From: a bacterium
GTDB taxonomy: Bacteria > Vulcanimicrobiota > Vulcanimicrobiia > Vulcanimicrobiales > Vulcanimicrobiaceae
Direction of reading: 5' to 3'
DNA: 32,857 nt
Assembly (NCBI GenBank): GCA_021806945.1
Contig: JAKAPQ010000009.1
Coordinates: 1 to 32,857 of the forward strand
Shown piece by piece: positions 30,575 to 32,857 of this stretch. Made by a program: the position numbers and the translations under genes. The notes below the pieces were generated by a model, which saw nothing but the letters and a program-made list of their open reading frames with translations, did not search any database and was not told the DNA's origin. Each line of letters starts with the position of its first letter. The stretch's first letter is position 1.

Positions 30575-31558
30575 ATGGAAATCTTGAAACGGCACGCCAC
30601 TTCGGTCGTCGCGCTTGCCATTACGGCGGTTGCCCTGTTGGTCGGCTGCGGACCGGCGGGCACGGCCTTGCAGCCTCTGCGGCCGTCATCGTGGCAAGTG
30701 ATCGCCGGCTCGTCGAGCCAGCAGGAAGCGCTTCAGGCACTGCAGTTCTTCCCCGCCACGATCACGATCAATGCCGGCGACACCGTCACCTGGACGTTCC
30801 CCGCGGGCGAGCCGCACACCGTAACGTTTCTCGGCAGCGGACAGGCGACGCCACCGCCCGCAACCGATCCGAGCGATGCCGACCCAGCGGGCGGATCGAC
30901 CTACGATGGCTCAACGTATACGAGCTCTGGTTTCCTTCTGATGGGGAAGAGCTACTCGCTGACGTTCACGAAGCCCGGCACCTATCCGTATTACTGCTTG
31001 ATTCACATGCCCGAGATGGAAGGCACCGTCGTGGTGCAGCCCGCTGGTTACACCTACCCGGCAACTCAGGCGATCTACAGCGCGCAGGCACAGGCAGGCA
31101 TCGCCGCCGACCTCAACTCAGCCAGCTCCGCACTTACGCTCTTTCCATATGTTAGCGGCGGACCGCACTTGGTCGCCGGTATCTCCCCTGGACTCGCCAC
31201 GGGGACGCCCGCGCCTTCGACCGTTCTGCGCTTTCTCGACGGCCCCAGCCTGAGCGCCACCGCGGTCACGGTGGCCGTCGGCACAACCGTCACGTGGACC
31301 AACCTATCCAACAACGAGCCGCATACGGTGACGTTCCCACCGGTGGGGCAGACCCCGCCTCCGACGTTGAGTCCCTTCTCGCCTCCTTCCGGCGGATCGT
31401 CATACGACGGGACCACCTTGACGAATTCCGGCGTGCTGTGGCCGGGCGCGAGCTACAGTCTGACGTTCACCAAAGCGGGAACGTACACATACTACTGTCT
31501 GTTTCACGACGACGAGGGCCATATCGGCACGGTGAACGTAGGGGGGACTCCCGTGTAG
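30575..31558 (+). CDS. Lipoprotein with two cupredoxin (plastocyanin-like) domains
   Basis: About 327 residues. The N-terminus is a lipoprotein signal (AITAVALLVGC). Domain 1 has GDTVTWTFPAGEPHTVTF and YYCLIHMPEMEG, giving the Cu ligands His, Cys, His and a Met. Domain 2 has TTVTWTNLSNNEPHTVTF and YYCLFHDDEGHIG, which keeps His-Cys-His but lacks the axial Met, so its copper site should have different redox properties. ATG 30575 is chosen because it directly precedes the signal peptide; ATG 30521 is in frame. It probably passes electrons outside the cell membrane, perhaps with the divergent cytochrome c. Confidence 0.85.
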   Translation: MEILKRHATSVVALAITAVALLVGCGPAGTALQPLRPSSWQVIAGSSSQQEALQALQFFPATITINAGDTVTWTFPAGEPHTVTFLGSGQATPPPATDPSDADPAGGSTYDGSTYTSSGFLLMGKSYSLTFTKPGTYPYYCLIHMPEMEGTVVVQPAGYTYPATQAIYSAQAQAGIAADLNSASSALTLFPYVSGGPHLVAGISPGLATGTPAPSTVLRFLDGPSLSATAVTVAVGTTVTWTNLSNNEPHTVTFPPVGQTPPPTLSPFSPPSGGSSYDGTTLTNSGVLWPGASYSLTFTKAGTYTYYCLFHDDEGHIGTVNVGGTPV

Positions 31559-31754
31559 GATGACCGCCTCTGGTTAGAAACGTAAGATACGCGTACGCCG
31601 TGGCGATGGTGGCGCCTGTCATGACGAACGGGCTTTCGTGCCGGCGCACGCCGCGCTCCTGGAGCGGCCGCGACGGCAGGCCCCGCCGCACGCGAAGGTG
31701 GAAGCCTCGCGGATGCGTGCCTCCGGCATCGATCCCTGAGCGGGCGGATCTTTC

Positions 31755-32573
31755 GTGGAAGCGTTGGCGCTGCGCGAGCGTATGGTCGGCCGCCTCAAAG
31801 CCGCCGGCGCCATCCGCACCCCCGCCGTCGAACACGCGTTGCGTGCCGTGCCGCGCCATGCCTTCATACCGAACGTACCCGTGGAGGAGGCGTACGCGGA
31901 CGGCGTCGTCTTCGTCAAAGCCCACGCCGGCCTTACGATCAGCTCCGCATCGCAGCCCACGATGGTCGCGCTGATGCTCGAACAGCTCGAGGTGACGCCC
32001 GGTTCGCGTATTCTGGAGGTCGGTACGGGTAGCGGCTACAACGCGGCGTTGCTGGCGCACCTCACCGGCCCAAACGGTTTCGTAACCACCGTGGAACTGG
32101 AGCCGGATCTTGCCGGCGCCGCGCGACGCGCACTCGCGCTCTTCGGTACTGTGAACGTGCGCGTCGTAACCGGCGACGGATCGGGCGGGTATCCCGGGGA
32201 CGAGCCTTACGATCGCGAGATCGTTACGGCGTGCGCGCTCGATCTTGCGCCCGCTTGGTGGGAACAGCTGCGCGACGGCGGGCGTCTCGTCGTCCCGCTG
32301 GCACTCGACCAGGTCCAGCGCTCGATCGCCTTCGAGCGCGACGGCTCGCTGTTACGCAGCACGAGCGTCATCGACTGCGCCTTCGTCGCGTTGCGCGGAA
32401 GCGCGGCCCAAACGCCACGTGCCGCCGGCGACCGGGCGATGGCGATTGCATCGGGCACGATGCAGGTCACCGCCATGCGGCACAACGCTATCGATCCTGC
32501 CGTTCTCGCACGCGCCGAGGTCGTCGTCGAACGCGCGACGACGACCTTTGCGATCGGTAGCCGGCGCGCCTAA
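31755..32573 (+). CDS. pcm: Protein-L-isoaspartate O-methyltransferase
   Basis: A 272-residue SAM methyltransferase that starts repair of isoaspartyl residues in aged proteins. It has VPRHAFIP near the N-terminus, ASQPTMVALMLEQL (substrate region), the SAM motif ILEVGTGSGYNAALLA, and TTVELEPDLAGAARR. The C-terminus (after about 200) is longer than in the shortest family members. GTG 31755 is chosen from homology; the ribosome site is weak. The 196 bp before it show no gene or clear signal. Its stop abuts that of fdxA, convergent. Confidence 0.85.
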   Translation: MEALALRERMVGRLKAAGAIRTPAVEHALRAVPRHAFIPNVPVEEAYADGVVFVKAHAGLTISSASQPTMVALMLEQLEVTPGSRILEVGTGSGYNAALLAHLTGPNGFVTTVELEPDLAGAARRALALFGTVNVRVVTGDGSGGYPGDEPYDREIVTACALDLAPAWWEQLRDGGRLVVPLALDQVQRSIAFERDGSLLRSTSVIDCAFVALRGSAAQTPRAAGDRAMAIASGTMQVTAMRHNAIDPAVLARAEVVVERATTTFAIGSRRA

Positions 32574-32819
32574 TTACGATTTCTTGAAGTAGGCGGCGTT
32601 GATCTCGACGTAGTTCTCCCACTTCGCGGGGACGTCGGAATCAGCGAAGATCGCTTCGACCGGGCAGGCGGAGACGCACGCGCCGCAGTCGATGCAGACC
32701 TCCGGGTCGATGTAAAGCATCTCATCCGCATCCTCACCATGGATGCAATCGACCGGACAGACGTCGACGCACGACTTGTCCTTCGTTCCAATGCACGGTT
32801 CGGTGATGATGTACGTCAT
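32574..32819 (-). CDS. fdxA: 7Fe ferredoxin, FdxA type
   Basis: An 81-residue ferredoxin beginning MTYIITEPCIGTKDKSCVDVCPVDCIHG, the [3Fe-4S]-side cysteine pattern, followed by CIDCGACVSACPVEAIF for the [4Fe-4S] cluster. The C-terminal VPAKWENYVEINAAYF is typical of FdxA. It is a cytoplasmic electron carrier. ATG 32819 lies 38 bp from the window edge, so its promoter is mostly outside. Confidence 0.95.
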   Translation of the reverse strand: MTYIITEPCIGTKDKSCVDVCPVDCIHGEDADEMLYIDPEVCIDCGACVSACPVEAIFADSDVPAKWENYVEINAAYFKKS

Positions 32820-32857
32820 GTGAGCCGATCGACCCCTCTGTCCGGTTATAGTGAAGT

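Noticed and set aside
1-32857. CRISPR arrays, tRNA or rRNA genes, integrases
   Set aside because: I saw no regularly spaced repeats, no cloverleaf-like tRNA genes, no rRNA segments and no integrase or phage proteins.

Overview
GC-rich bacterial chromosome segment, gene-dense, with GTG/TTG starts and many 4-bp ATGA start/stop overlaps. There are no rRNA, tRNA, CRISPR or phage genes. I cannot fix the phylum from sequence alone. An uncultured soil lineage such as Candidatus Eremiobacterota is my guess, based on the archaeal-type aldolase, the STAND/SARP-like regulators and the general gene style.

Layout. 1-2.3 kb: the start of a response regulator, a 3-hydroxyisobutyrate dehydrogenase-family reductase, class I aldolase FbaB and a NifU-type Fe-S scaffold. 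2.3-4.3 kb: two near-identical 583-bp direct repeats, each carrying a Uma2-family nuclease gene, flanking a Phd/VapC toxin-antitoxin pair. 4.4-5.6 kb: a secreted two-PDZ protein. 5.7-22.2 kb: a large amino-acid island made of leuA-aminotransferase-pheA-(RraB-like), a divergent proC, ilvBNCDE, thrC-thrB-hom-lysC, and an ilvA remnant followed by an aspartokinase-like/winged-helix fusion. 22.3-28.4 kb: a decayed radical SAM/SPASM gene and two coupled STAND-type regulators. 28.4-31.6 kb: secreted and redox genes (cytochrome c lipoprotein, membrane protein, double cupredoxin) sharing a conserved promoter box. 31.7-32.8 kb: pcm and ferredoxin fdxA.

The main discovery is how the amino-acid island is controlled. 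Four operons (leuA, ilvB, thrC, ilvA) each start with a sigma70-like promoter whose -10 box lies exactly 8 nt before the ATG of a short ORF. Three of these ORFs are convincing leader peptides rich in the codons of the pathway product, and each is followed by a strong terminator hairpin. This is classical attenuation, but the leader peptides appear to be translated from leaderless transcripts. Several enzymes of the same pathways lack their usual feedback domains: LeuA has no C-terminal regulatory domain, homoserine dehydrogenase has no ACT domain, and the aspartokinase is kinase domain only. The ACT domains usual in aspartokinase are found instead on a 426-residue protein that has a degenerate kinase domain, two ACT domains and a C-terminal OmpR/PhoB-type winged helix. 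It looks like an aspartokinase turned into an amino-acid-sensing transcription factor. A TTAA-based tandem repeat with 10-bp period, the kind of site such a winged helix would bind, lies just upstream of three of the attenuated promoters and the proC promoter. I propose that control here has moved from enzyme allostery to attenuation plus this regulator. The domain content and promoter geometry are visible in the sequence; the regulatory link is inference.
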